From NCBI GenBank assembly GCA_964550795.1, contig CAZKBH010000026.1, positions 5,543 to 69,542 on the forward strand: a DNA stretch of 64,000 bases, in the 5' to 3' direction. This stretch comes from M3007 sp964550795. GTDB taxonomy: Bacteria; Bacteroidota; Bacteroidia; Chitinophagales; Saprospiraceae. A program made the position numbers and the translations under genes. Positions within the stretch are counted from its first letter, which is position 1. Each line of letters begins with the position of its first letter. The notes under the pieces are model-generated. The model saw only the letters and a list, made by a program, of their open reading frames with translations, ran no database searches and had not been told where the DNA came from. This document shows, piece by piece, positions 44,137 to 52,430 of the stretch.

Positions 44137-44170
44137 AGACCTATAAGGTTTCCAAAAACCTTATAGGTCT
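44137..44170. repeat. Palindrome AGACCTATAAGGTTT
   Basis: 15-bp arms (44137-44151 and 44156-44170), loop CCAA. Related palindrome at 45824-45856. The two bracket the sialidase-fold gene. Confidence 0.85.
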
Positions 44171-44285
44171 GGTAGCAAAACAAAAATGACCAGTAATATG
44201 GTTAATTCAGTCCAATTGCTCGGACAGTGCCGTAAAGATTCAAATTAGATTGGAAATTTTGGAAATTTTTTCTGCTTTCCAAGTT

Positions 44286-45641
44286 TTAATCAAAATCCAT
44301 AATCGCCGTCCAAATAGACAATACCCCCTTATCCAAACGGGTCCAAATAGGCCGAACCACCCCGTCATGGGCCGAAATATGATTGTAATCGCCAAAAAAC
44401 ACGGAAGAAGAGGGTTTGAACGGCTGTTCGCTAATTTTCAGGTTCTGGAAGGAACGTGCCCCATCCGTACTCACGGCCACATAAACATCGGTTTGTTCGT
44501 CCTTGTACTGGCGGCGGTCATAAAATACCGTATATAAATGGCCTGTCACCTGATCTACCGTTAGCCAGGGGAAAAATTGTTGCCGCCCTTTTTTGTCGTC
44601 ATTCACCCGAACGGGCGGACTCCAACTCAAGCCGCCGTCCTCGCTCTTCGCGACGAAAATATCTGTGTCATCCGCACCATGGCGTTGGTCGCCCCAGCAG
44701 AGGTAGAGCGTTCCACGGCGTGGGCTGTTGGAAAGATCACAAACCAAAATCGGCATCACGTTGGAGCGTCCAATTCCGGGGATGTCAATGGACCATCCGC
44801 CGGGCTGATTGGCCGCTACAATGTCTTTGTCCAACCAGGTTTTGCCCCCGTCGGTGGATCGGTCAAACCAGATTTTTTCATTGTACGACCAGGCCACATA
44901 CAGTTCGCCGTTCGGACCATACGCTGGCACGGCGCCTTCTGGCGTGTCATCGTCGTCGAGGCAATTTCCATCAAATTCATTGATGGATATGGCTTCAGAC
45001 CAGGTTTTGCCCGCGTCTTTGGATTGGGCAAACAAAATTCTACTGAAGTGTTTGGTGAGGTCTTTGGAGCCGTATTTGTCAAATTCGGTCCAGGTACAGG
45101 CAATGTTCCCGGTTTTTGGATCGGCGCAGAGCCAGGGTTTGTCCTGATCTTTGGGGGGACGCAGGCCACACCAGCTTCCGTCGTTGTACGTTTTGCCGCC
45201 GTCGGCACTTTTTTGGATCACAATCCGGTCCAGAAATTGGTCGCCGGACCAAGCTTTACCGTCGGGATTACTGAGGTGTGCGTAGTAAAAATCCCCTTTC
45301 CAATCGCTGATCAGAACCGGGTCGCCATACACCCCGGCGGCTTTGGAAACCAATTGTTTGTTTTCCCAGGTACGCCCGCCGTCGTTGCTCCAATAATAGC
45401 GGTCGAGGATAGCACCCGCTGCGATGTTTTGAGGATTCAGCAGGTTGACGGCGATGCTGGGTTCGCAGGGGCCACTCCCCTCGCCGCGTTGTGCTTTGGC
45501 GATGAGGATGTTTTCAAAATTTTTGGGATACGATTGGGCATTGGCCGCACCTTTTTTTCGAAAGGGCAAACAAGCGGAGAGCAGCAGTAGCAGTGCTGCC
45601 ACGACTATGATTTTGATGGAGTGAAATGTCACGGTGTTCAA
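44286..45641 (-). CDS. Sialidase-fold (BNR repeat) lipoprotein
   Basis: 451 residues with a lipoprotein signal (IIVVAALLLLLSAC). It has six Asp boxes spaced along the chain: SNDGGRTWE, SADGGKTYN, SKDAGKTWS, STDGGKTWL, SEDGGLSWS and STDGARSFQ, which fits a six-bladed propeller like exo-alpha-sialidases. I cannot place the full catalytic set (Arg triad, Tyr/Glu pair and acid Asp), so the enzyme activity is open. Bracketed by two related palindromes. Confidence 0.82.
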   Translation of the reverse strand: MNTVTFHSIKIIVVAALLLLLSACLPFRKKGAANAQSYPKNFENILIAKAQRGEGSGPCEPSIAVNLLNPQNIAAGAILDRYYWSNDGGRTWENKQLVSKAAGVYGDPVLISDWKGDFYYAHLSNPDGKAWSGDQFLDRIVIQKSADGGKTYNDGSWCGLRPPKDQDKPWLCADPKTGNIACTWTEFDKYGSKDLTKHFSRILFAQSKDAGKTWSEAISINEFDGNCLDDDDTPEGAVPAYGPNGELYVAWSYNEKIWFDRSTDGGKTWLDKDIVAANQPGGWSIDIPGIGRSNVMPILVCDLSNSPRRGTLYLCWGDQRHGADDTDIFVAKSEDGGLSWSPPVRVNDDKKGRQQFFPWLTVDQVTGHLYTVFYDRRQYKDEQTDVYVAVSTDGARSFQNLKISEQPFKPSSSVFFGDYNHISAHDGVVRPIWTRLDKGVLSIWTAIMDFD

Positions 45642-45823
45642 TTGTTAAAAGTGCCGCGAAAAATACGCATCCAGCAGTCTCTTGGAAGGGTTAATCGAAG
45701 AATACCGCTTTGTGACGCGTGAAGGGGGCTTGTTAGAACGTGGTAATGCCGAACTTGGGCTGTTGTGTCAAAAGCCATTCCGAAAATTTATTGTAAAATA
45801 AAATATGGCGTTTGATGCGAATG

Positions 45824-45856
45824 AAACCTATAAGGTTTTTAAAACCTTATAGGTTT
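45824..45856. repeat. Palindrome AAACCTATAAGGTTTT
   Basis: 16-bp perfect arms with a 1-nt loop. Same ACCTATAAGGTTT core as 44137-44170. Confidence 0.85.
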
Positions 45857-45948
45857 TCGGAAAAATCAAAATTAAATCCTGTGAAAAAAAATCGAGATTT
45901 ACTTTTGACACAAACCCAAGTTCAATTTTGAATACAAGAATATGATTT

Positions 45949-46024
45949 GGCTAAAAATTGGCTGGCTTAAATTCACCGGGTGACTCGAAGTCACCCGGTG
46001 AATTTAAGCCAGTCAATTTCAGCC
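45949..46024. repeat. Long palindrome, CACCGGGTGACT family
   Basis: Arms of 36-37 bp with one small indel and a 3-nt loop at 45986-45988; core TTCACCGGGTGACT. Same family as 1308-1374, but the CCSGG centre of each arm is inverted (CCGGG against CCCGG). The flank GCGGAACAT after it resembles GTGGAACAT after the first copy. Confidence 0.85.
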
Positions 46025-46059
46025 ATTGCGGAACATAATTTGGCGTAACGCCACCCGCA

Positions 46060-48021
46060 TCACTTTTTCCCCTTCCCCAAATAAAAGTACGTAATCGGAA
46101 TATCCACCGAAGCGAAAGCCCCGAGGCGCATCCCGCCCGCGTTGTCAATGCTCATGCCCTGGTTGCTGACTTTACGAAGCGAGGGACCCGCTTGTCCACC
46201 CATCCCCAGCGCGATGGGCCATTTGCCCGGCAAATTATACACGGCATAAAGTCCCGGCGCGAGGATATTGCTCCAACTGAGTTCCGGTAAATTTTGATAA
46301 TTCGCGTCGTTGAAGCGAAAAGCGGTTACGGCGCCTACATCCAACAGCGGCACAAAAAAGCCAAAACTGCCCTTGTTTAAGCCCCAGGAGCAGCTCAAGC
46401 CCACGGGAGCGGTGATGGCCGCCACGGTTTTGGGCGATTTGTCGCTGCCCAGCCATTCGCTGCCGCCGCTGAGTCCGGTGTAGGCATTGAGGGCCACCGA
46501 AAAACGCCCGGGTTGTTTTTTCATCCGGCTGCTACCGGGCGGCAAAGCGAACAATTCAATGGCGTTTGCTACCTCCTCCGACGTATTCGCCTCCGCAATC
46601 GAGGCCACGAAATTGGCATATTTCAGCATCGTGGCAACCTCTTTTTTGTCCTTGCCCAACACATTGAGGCAATAAATGACATTGCTGATGGCTCCGGTAT
46701 AATTTCGTTGTCGGACATTGAAATACAAGGAGTTACATTGCCGCATGAGCGAAAGATAATCCTGTGGAATAAGATCATTGGGGCGTTGCAACACCAGTCG
46801 GCCGGTCCGGTTGAGCGTTTGCATCAGCTCAATAAAGGATTGGGAATATCGGAAGAAATCATCGGCAACAAAAGTGGTGGTCACCCGGCCCAGACGGTCG
46901 TAGCCAGCATCGCCGCTTTCCTGAATGCTGCGCTGCAAGCCATGGGTCATTTCACCGAGCGATTGCAGGGTATTGCGCCATTCGGCGAATAAATCTGCAC
47001 TCGAACCCGCTTTGCCGAGTGCCTCGCGCATGGTCATTTTGCCAGTTCCCTGTGTGCCAATAAAGGCTATATCCGCCGATTGTTGCCATAAAAGACCCAG
47101 ATAGAGTCGGAAAAGTGCGGGATCCTGGAATAATTCGCGCAATTCGCGCCCGGTGTACCACCTGACGGGCATATTCGGCCCCTCAAAATTGGGGCGAATC
47201 AGGGATTCAGAAACGAGGTTCAAAAAGCGCAAACCGCCCGCCATATCATACAAAACCGGCTCTTGCAGCGTGGCCGATTGGATCGCGGAGCCGTTGTGCG
47301 CGAGGTAATCCAGTATATCAACGGGCGACTCGCCGTTCACCATTTGTTGCGAGAGATGCAACAGGTCAATGGATATTTTACCCGCTTCTTGATCCGCGTA
47401 ATTGGTACGCAGGTAAAATTCGGTATTGCCGGGCAGGGCACTCATATCCATCCGGAATGTTTCGCGCAGCCCTTCTAAATAATCGTTGAATTGGTACACA
47501 TCCTGGTCAATGAATAACAGGTGTTGTTTGGTGGCGGGACAAAAATGACCGAGCAAAGGTTCCTCGTTGATCGCCGCTTTAAAGTCTTCAAAAAATGCCT
47601 GCGAGAGTTCCTGTTTGGTGCGTTTGACCAAAAATCGCGCAAGTCCATCGGCAAAACCCGCAACGGAGAGGCCGCCACCCGAAGCACTGCTGTAGCCCGG
47701 GCTACTAGAACCCAATCTATTGGGAGGCTCAAAGGAAAGTATGTTTTGATCGGTGACTTCCACGCGCATAAACGGGTTCCCTTTGAACGCCCGCTCGACC
47801 GTGGCGGTGCTCAGCGAATCTTTTCCGGAGATATATTTTCTAAAAACGTTGCGTTCATAAACCTGAAAATTTCCCCCGATAAAAATCAGTCGTTTATCTC
47901 GGTCGGATGCGTCGGTGGTGTCAAAATATTGCCGAAGCGCCAGGGCATCTTGCAGCAAGGTTTGTGCGGGCAAAAAGGTCGAAAACGACCAGGCCAAAAG
48001 CATGAAAATCAATTGTTTCAT
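46060..48021 (-). CDS. Exported protein of unknown function
   Basis: 653 residues. A signal peptide is clear (MKQLIFMLLAWSFSTFLPAQ). I do not recognise the family. The first 500 residues look mostly helical, without enzyme motifs. The last 130 or so residues are rich in alternating aromatic strands (FSVALNAYTGLSGG, VGLSCSWGLNKGSFGFFVPLLDVGAVTAFRF, LAPGLYAVYNLPGKWPIALGMGGQAGP) and end with SVDIPITYFYLGKGKK, like a small outer-membrane beta-barrel. The sequence has no T9SS domain. It begins 12 bp after the stop of the subtilase-like gene, so the two are probably made together. Confidence 0.75.
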   Translation of the reverse strand: MKQLIFMLLAWSFSTFLPAQTLLQDALALRQYFDTTDASDRDKRLIFIGGNFQVYERNVFRKYISGKDSLSTATVERAFKGNPFMRVEVTDQNILSFEPPNRLGSSSPGYSSASGGGLSVAGFADGLARFLVKRTKQELSQAFFEDFKAAINEEPLLGHFCPATKQHLLFIDQDVYQFNDYLEGLRETFRMDMSALPGNTEFYLRTNYADQEAGKISIDLLHLSQQMVNGESPVDILDYLAHNGSAIQSATLQEPVLYDMAGGLRFLNLVSESLIRPNFEGPNMPVRWYTGRELRELFQDPALFRLYLGLLWQQSADIAFIGTQGTGKMTMREALGKAGSSADLFAEWRNTLQSLGEMTHGLQRSIQESGDAGYDRLGRVTTTFVADDFFRYSQSFIELMQTLNRTGRLVLQRPNDLIPQDYLSLMRQCNSLYFNVRQRNYTGAISNVIYCLNVLGKDKKEVATMLKYANFVASIAEANTSEEVANAIELFALPPGSSRMKKQPGRFSVALNAYTGLSGGSEWLGSDKSPKTVAAITAPVGLSCSWGLNKGSFGFFVPLLDVGAVTAFRFNDANYQNLPELSWSNILAPGLYAVYNLPGKWPIALGMGGQAGPSLRKVSNQGMSIDNAGGMRLGAFASVDIPITYFYLGKGKK

Positions 48022-48033
48022 AAATCGTTCGGG

Positions 48034-48996
48034 CTAATAGTTTTTGAAAATAGCGGGCTGATTTGTGCCGGGCGCTGCGTTTGGAAGCGGCTGGCAGGCG
48101 GTTCCGAGCCATTGTTGCAGCTCCGCCCGTTTGGGCAAATTGCCGCCGTGTTGACTTTTAAACGCACTGACAGCCAGCACTGCAATTCCGCCCATCAACG
48201 CCACGGCACCCGAGTTGGACCAATTCAGTTCGATGGCGTCGCCCGTTTTAGACAACACCGTGCCCTTGAATCCCGAGGGCAAAAAGGAGATTGGTTGCGC
48301 CTGAATGATCGGTGCAAGGGCGTCAATATGATTGGGCAAAACAGCCACATTGAACACCTCCGGGCGGAGACATGGAAAATTGTCGGCACAAATGTTGTCC
48401 CAGGAATCGGTGTCTGCAAGGTTTTTGAGCGGGGCAAATATGGCCATTCGCTGCACGGCGGGCAGGGCAAAAACCCGGTCCACATCCGCGTCGGTAATTC
48501 CCTCGAAGGGCATTTCGGAGGCCGAGATGCACTGGCCGGTGATGAGGACTTCTATGCCCAGATTGGCCGAAAGTTCCAGTGCGTCGAGCAGGTTTTGGAT
48601 TGTGGTTTTCCGGTCGTTCCGGTTGCGGGCTTTGATGAGGTAAAAATCGGCTTCGGGCGCAATCCCGGCCACCGTATCTTGTTCTTCGGAGGACGAGTCC
48701 GGCGTTTTTCCGGCCAATAATGTGGCATACAAGGTTCCATGTCCTGGCCCGGAGCCGCCAAAAAACTCGCCCACCAAATCCTGGCCCACCAGTTTGGTGA
48801 CGGAAAAACCGGTTGCGCCGGTAAAAAACTTCCTTCCCGCTTTGTCGAGGTGTTTTAGAGAATTGATTCCGAGATTCACGCCCGTATCTACAAAAGCGAC
48901 TTTGACCCCGGCGCCCTTGGTAGCCAGCCATGCCGGCGGGATGGGGTTGACAGGAATTGCTGCGATCGTTTTCGACCAGTCAAAAGAGATTGGCAT
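48034..48996 (-). CDS. Subtilase-like (S8) protein without signal peptide
   Basis: 320 residues from the ATG at 48996. The catalytic Asp is in VAFVDTGVN (Asp37) and the His in GHGTLYATLLAG (His86). The usual GTSMAAPHVAG around the catalytic Ser is replaced by SNSGAVALMGG, where Ser262 falls in the Ser position, so the triad may survive in a degenerate setting. There is no signal peptide or propeptide, so it looks cytosolic, unlike most S8 proteases. Upstream in-frame sequence back to 49056 runs through a hairpin and is not used. It lies in an operon with the following unknown exported protein (12-bp gap). Confidence 0.72.
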   Translation of the reverse strand: MPISFDWSKTIAAIPVNPIPPAWLATKGAGVKVAFVDTGVNLGINSLKHLDKAGRKFFTGATGFSVTKLVGQDLVGEFFGGSGPGHGTLYATLLAGKTPDSSSEEQDTVAGIAPEADFYLIKARNRNDRKTTIQNLLDALELSANLGIEVLITGQCISASEMPFEGITDADVDRVFALPAVQRMAIFAPLKNLADTDSWDNICADNFPCLRPEVFNVAVLPNHIDALAPIIQAQPISFLPSGFKGTVLSKTGDAIELNWSNSGAVALMGGIAVLAVSAFKSQHGGNLPKRAELQQWLGTACQPLPNAAPGTNQPAIFKNY

Positions 48997-49027
48997 AATT
49001 CGTTTTGGTTTGAATGATAATATGTGA

Positions 49028-49060
49028 AAGTGTGCCACACCTCGAAGGTGTGGCACACTT
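49028..49060. terminator. 15-bp-arm hairpin between the membrane protein and the subtilase-like gene
   Basis: AAGTGTGCCACACCT (49028-49042), loop CGA, complement (49046-49060). It sits between two minus-strand genes. Confidence 0.6.
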
Positions 49061-49062
49061 CT

Positions 49063-49407
49063 TCAGATTTTTTTGTTCCAACGCATTAAAAGCAACAGTA
49101 TCAGTGCCGCTGCTGGAATTCTAATAATTCTATCAAACGGGAATCCGGTCATGATTTCGATTCCAAAGGCACCCGTCATGCCCAGGATCAACGCCCAAAA
49201 ACCCCAAAATCGCCCCTTTAAAAGTCCCAAAGCCCCTACGCCCGAAAGCATCACCGCCGCGATATATTGTGAATAATAAGGCTCAAGGTCAGGGTTTTGC
49301 GCCAAAAAATCGTTGCGCATGAGCCAAATATACAATACCGCCACCGTCATTCCAAACAAGGTGAGGGTGAGGTAAACGTGTAAACTTATGCGGGCTGCCT
49401 TGGACAT
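49063..49407 (-). CDS. Small four-helix membrane protein
   Basis: 114 residues from the ATG at 49407 (MSKAARISLHVY). Four hydrophobic segments (TLFGMTVAVLYIWLM, IAAVMLSGVGALGLL, FWGFWALILGMTGAF and IPAAALILLLLM) predict an inner-membrane protein with little outside the membrane. Family not recognised. An upstream in-frame start at 49452 would add 15 residues without membrane character. It runs divergently from rlmI; the 103 bp between them must hold both promoters. Confidence 0.7.
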   Translation of the reverse strand: MSKAARISLHVYLTLTLFGMTVAVLYIWLMRNDFLAQNPDLEPYYSQYIAAVMLSGVGALGLLKGRFWGFWALILGMTGAFGIEIMTGFPFDRIIRIPAAALILLLLMRWNKKI

Positions 49408-49510
49408 AAATGGGTGCGAGCGGGAGTCATCGAAAGGTAGAAACGCTACCACTAAATCTTTTCTGCCCCAAACATCGGCAAAAACCCGATTTTCGCACTT
49501 CTTTTTTCAA

Positions 49511-50737
49511 ATGACGATACCAATTAAAGTTACCCTCCGCCCCGGCAAAGAAATTCCCATCCTCCGTTTCCATCCCTGGGTGTTCTCCGGCGCGATTGCA
49601 CACACCGAAGGCCGTCCTGAAGACGGCGATATTGCAGCGGTTTTTGACAAACGAGGGAATTTGCTCGGGGTCGGGCATTTTCACCACGGAAGCATCGCGG
49701 TCCGGCTCCTGAGCTTCGGGGCGGCTGATCTGGAAAGCGAAAATTTTTGGATTGAAAAACTGCAAAATGCGCTAAAAGTGCGGTTGCTGGCGGTTCCTCA
49801 ACTTTCGGAAAGTTTTAATCTTTCAGAAAGTTCCCAGGCACTCGGTTTCCGACTCGTACATGGCGAGGGCGATGGTCTTTCGGGCCTCATCGTGGACGTG
49901 TATGAAAATACGGCCGTGATGCAATGTCATAGTATTGGAATGCACCGACAACGCGCAGTAATCGCTGCGGCGCTTCAAAAAGTGTTGGGTAAAAAACTCC
50001 GCGCCGTGTACGACAAAAGTGCCGAAAGCCTTCCACCAAAATACGCTGAAAATCAAGCCAATGGCTATCTCTGGTCGGCCGGAGAAAACCCCGAGACCTC
50101 GGCCATTATCGAAGAAAACGGCGCCCGATTCCGCGTGGATTGGGTAACGGGCCAAAAGACCGGTTTTTTTCTCGATCAGCGCGACAACCGACATCTGCTG
50201 GCTGAATTTGCAGCGGGTAAAACGGTCCTGAATGCATTTTGCTACACGGGTGGTTTTTCCTGTCTCGCCTTGAATGCCGGGGCAAGTCTGGTACATTCCG
50301 TGGACGTATCAGCTAAAGCCATTGCGCTCTGCAACGAAAATGTGGCCCTCAACGCGCCCTTTTCCGGGGAACATGAAGGTTTTGCCGAGGATGTGTTGAA
50401 ATTTCTCAAAAACTCGGATCGCGATTACGAAGTAATGGTCATTGATCCGCCTGCCTACGCCAAAAGTCTCGACAAGCGCCACAACGCCGTGCAGGGCTAC
50501 AAACGACTCAATGTCGAGGCCATGCGGCGCGTCGCTCCGGGCGGCATCTTATTCACCTTTTCTTGTTCGCAGGTAGTGGACCGGGAGCTATTTTACCACA
50601 CTGTTGCAGCGGCTGCCATGGAAGTCGGCCGTCCTGTACGGGTGCTGCACCATCTTTCGCAGAGTGCGGATCATCCGGTGAGTTTGTTCCACCCGGAAGG
50701 CTCGTATTTGAAGGGATTGGTGGTATGTGTGGAGTGA
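49511..50737 (+). CDS. rlmI: 23S rRNA (cytosine-C5)-methyltransferase RlmI-like
   Basis: 408 residues from the ATG at 49511. N-terminal PUA domain (VTLRPGKEIPILRFHPWVFSGAI), then a middle EEHR-like domain, then a Rossmann methyltransferase: FFLDQRDNR, LNAFCYTGGFSCLALNAGA (AdoMet site near 240), MVIDPPAYAKS near 314 and FTFSCSQVVD with the catalytic Cys near 352. By homology it methylates C1962 of 23S rRNA with AdoMet. In the region before GFRLVHGEGDGL the segment QLSESFNLSESS is encoded by a palindrome (49800-49832) and appears to be an in-frame insertion. Convergent with clpX; a mobile nest lies between them. Confidence 0.92.
   Translation: MTIPIKVTLRPGKEIPILRFHPWVFSGAIAHTEGRPEDGDIAAVFDKRGNLLGVGHFHHGSIAVRLLSFGAADLESENFWIEKLQNALKVRLLAVPQLSESFNLSESSQALGFRLVHGEGDGLSGLIVDVYENTAVMQCHSIGMHRQRAVIAAALQKVLGKKLRAVYDKSAESLPPKYAENQANGYLWSAGENPETSAIIEENGARFRVDWVTGQKTGFFLDQRDNRHLLAEFAAGKTVLNAFCYTGGFSCLALNAGASLVHSVDVSAKAIALCNENVALNAPFSGEHEGFAEDVLKFLKNSDRDYEVMVIDPPAYAKSLDKRHNAVQGYKRLNVEAMRRVAPGGILFTFSCSQVVDRELFYHTVAAAAMEVGRPVRVLHHLSQSADHPVSLFHPEGSYLKGLVVCVE
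49800..49832. repeat. Palindrome inside rlmI
   Basis: AACTTTCGGAAAG (49800-49812) and CTTTCAGAAAGTT (49820-49832) with one mismatch. Related to the intergenic AACTTCCCGAAAGTTT palindromes at 27898 and 30119. Confidence 0.75.
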
Positions 50738-50740
50738 ATT

Positions 50741-50865
50741 GGTGGTATGGCCTTCAGGCCGTCGGGAAAGGCACCGTTTACGGTGCTGAAAATTGATTGC
50801 TGTAAATTTCTACGAATTTTGGAATTAGGGGCGTGAACGCCCCTTTTCCCGACGGCCTGAAGGCC
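50741..50865. repeat. REP-like unit A, left part (cut by IS4)
   Basis: Starts 3 bp after the rlmI stop. Ends of the full unit are inverted repeats of about 29 bp (GGTGGTATGGCCTTCAGGCC and on). Inside are two smaller hairpins, GCACCG-TTTA-CGGTGC and GGGGCGTGAACGCCCC. The unit continues after the IS as ATACCACC at 52289-52296. Confidence 0.9.
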
Positions 50866-52276
50866 AATGTCATTGACTTAAGGAAAAAGCGAGTGTGTAT
50901 ATCTATTTTTGGATAGTCGAACATTCAAAAATATCAACACACTCGCCATGCAAACAAAAGTAAAGAGGATTTTATCAGGTCTGAGTTCTTTTTGTGAATC
51001 TGCCAACTTAGATCGAACGAAATATTTGGCAAGGCCGCAAGACTTCACACGGCAACGTATACTGACTTTCAACAAATTGTGTTTGTTTATGCTAAGTCAG
51101 TCTAAACGTTCTTTAAGTATTGAACTGGCAGCATACTTTGATAATTGGGGACAGAGCCCATGCACAAAAGGAGCGTTCAGCAAGGCTAGATATCGGATTT
51201 TATGGCCCTTTTTTCTGGACTGGCATCGCTATTTTGTTGCCCTGATATATTCGGAAATTCGCTCATTACGCAAGTGGAAGGGGTTTTATCTCAAGGCGAT
51301 TGATGGCACCTCGATTTACTTGTTCAAAGATGAGGAGGTGGCAAAAGTTTTTGGTGGTCAGGCCAATCAGCATCTTCGGGTTCCTTTGGCTCGAGCAGGT
51401 CTTGAATTGGATGTGTTGAATGGCTACTGCACGCAAGTGCAATTACAAGCGCACTCGAAGGGAGAGGTTGTTTTTGCCGAAGGGTTTTTAGAGGATTCCA
51501 GGCCTGAAGATTTACGCATCTATGACCGTAATTTCGCAGGTTATAGATTGATATCCAAGCATTTGCAGAAAAACATCCATTTTTTGATGCGCTGTACAGT
51601 AGGCTTCAATCAAGTGGTGAAAGAGTTTGTAGCCAGTGAAAAAAAACAGGCTATTGTAGCATTCTGTATTCCAAAAAATGAAGTGATTGCTGCTCGCCAA
51701 AAAGGACAAGTTGTAAATGCTAAGGAAACCTTGCAAGTACGATTACTGCGTATTGACATCGGACGAGAAGAACCAGAAATACTCATTACCAATCTCCTTG
51801 ACCTGAGAAAATACCCGCACAGTTGTTTCAAAGAACTCTATAATTACCGTTGGGGAGATGAAACCAGATTTGACCAAATCAAGAATAAGCTCCAAGTCGA
51901 GGTGTTTTCAGGCCACAAACCCCAGGCTATTTATCAGGATTTTTTTGCCACAATAATCACCTCCAATATCCATAACCTGATTTGCGAAGCATGCGCACAA
52001 AAACTTGAACAGATCAATGCCACGAAGGAAACCACCGTAGCCATAAATCAAAATGTTTCAATTGGTCTTCTTAAACCCCAGCTGATCAACTTATTCACAA
52101 CCCAAAAACCAAAATCAGTTTTTGACCAGTTAAAAGAACTTTTTTTGCGCTATTTAGAGCCAGTTAGACCTGGTAGAAAGTACCCAAGGCCTAAAACGGC
52201 CCGACGATTAACAGGAAAATATCAAACCTTCAAAAACTATCGGAGGGCCGCATGAATTCCTTAAGTCAATGACATT
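50866..52276 (+). mobile_element. IS4-family insertion sequence, 1411 bp
   Basis: Perfect 20-bp terminal inverted repeats AATGTCATTGACTTAAGGAA at 50866-50885 and 52257-52276. Flanked by a 12-bp target duplication GGCCTGAAGGCC (50854-50865 and 52277-52288) that belongs to the REP-like unit. One transposase gene, apparently intact. The perfect ends and duplication suggest a fairly recent insertion. Confidence 0.95.
50948..52255 (+). CDS. IS4-family DDE transposase
   Basis: 435 residues from the ATG at 50948; a TTG at 50909 would add 13. The DDE triad is in order: Asp in LKAIDGTSIYLF, Asp in RIYDRNFAGYRL, and Glu in the IS4 signature Y-x2-R-x3-E-x6-K, here YNYRWGDETRFDQIK beginning at Tyr298. 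The N-terminal helical DNA-binding region has CESANLDRTKYLARPQDFTR. It fills nearly the whole element. Cut-and-paste transposition is expected. Confidence 0.95.
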   Translation: MQTKVKRILSGLSSFCESANLDRTKYLARPQDFTRQRILTFNKLCLFMLSQSKRSLSIELAAYFDNWGQSPCTKGAFSKARYRILWPFFLDWHRYFVALIYSEIRSLRKWKGFYLKAIDGTSIYLFKDEEVAKVFGGQANQHLRVPLARAGLELDVLNGYCTQVQLQAHSKGEVVFAEGFLEDSRPEDLRIYDRNFAGYRLISKHLQKNIHFLMRCTVGFNQVVKEFVASEKKQAIVAFCIPKNEVIAARQKGQVVNAKETLQVRLLRIDIGREEPEILITNLLDLRKYPHSCFKELYNYRWGDETRFDQIKNKLQVEVFSGHKPQAIYQDFFATIITSNIHNLICEACAQKLEQINATKETTVAINQNVSIGLLKPQLINLFTTQKPKSVFDQLKELFLRYLEPVRPGRKYPRPKTARRLTGKYQTFKNYRRAA

Positions 52277-52296
52277 GGCCTGAAGGCCATACCACC

Positions 52297-52394
52297 GTTT
52301 ACGGTGCTGAAAATTGATTGCTGTAAATTTCTACGAATTTTGGAATTAGGGGCGTGAACGCCCCTTTTCCCGACGGCCTGAAGGCCATACCACC
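52297..52394. repeat. REP-like unit B (lacks left arm)
   Basis: Begins at the internal GTTTACGGTGCTG and runs to the end of the right arm ATACCACC. The 35 bp of the left arm are absent, so unit B shares the right arm of unit A as its boundary. Confidence 0.85.
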
Positions 52395-52403
52395 TTTTTT
52401 GCA

Positions 52404-52411
52404 TAACTTTG
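52404..52411 (+). promoter_or_regulatory. Promoter -7 box of the RAYT gene
   Basis: TAACTTTG, 20 nt before the ATG and 10 nt after unit B. No TTTG at -33, where the right arm of unit B ends in a T run. Confidence 0.5.
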
Positions 52412-52430
52412 GTTACCTAAATAATCAATT

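Larger units (their letters stand above)
45642..46059. other. Intergenic region with two palindromes
   Basis: 418 bp without a gene between two minus-strand genes. It holds the palindromes at 45824-45856 and 45949-46024. Confidence 0.6.

Noticed and set aside
44577..44700. Sialidase annotation as a proven enzyme
   Set aside because: Asp boxes show the fold, but the Arg triad and Tyr/Glu pair could not be placed, so I name only the fold.
44577..45590. Plus-strand ORF of 337 codons opposite the sialidase-fold gene
   Set aside because: Shadow; the Asp boxes and lipoprotein signal are on the minus strand.
47521..48720. Plus-strand ORF of 399 codons spanning the unknown exported protein and the subtilase-like gene
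   Set aside because: It crosses two genes supported by a signal peptide and S8 motifs on the other strand and has no recognisable domain.
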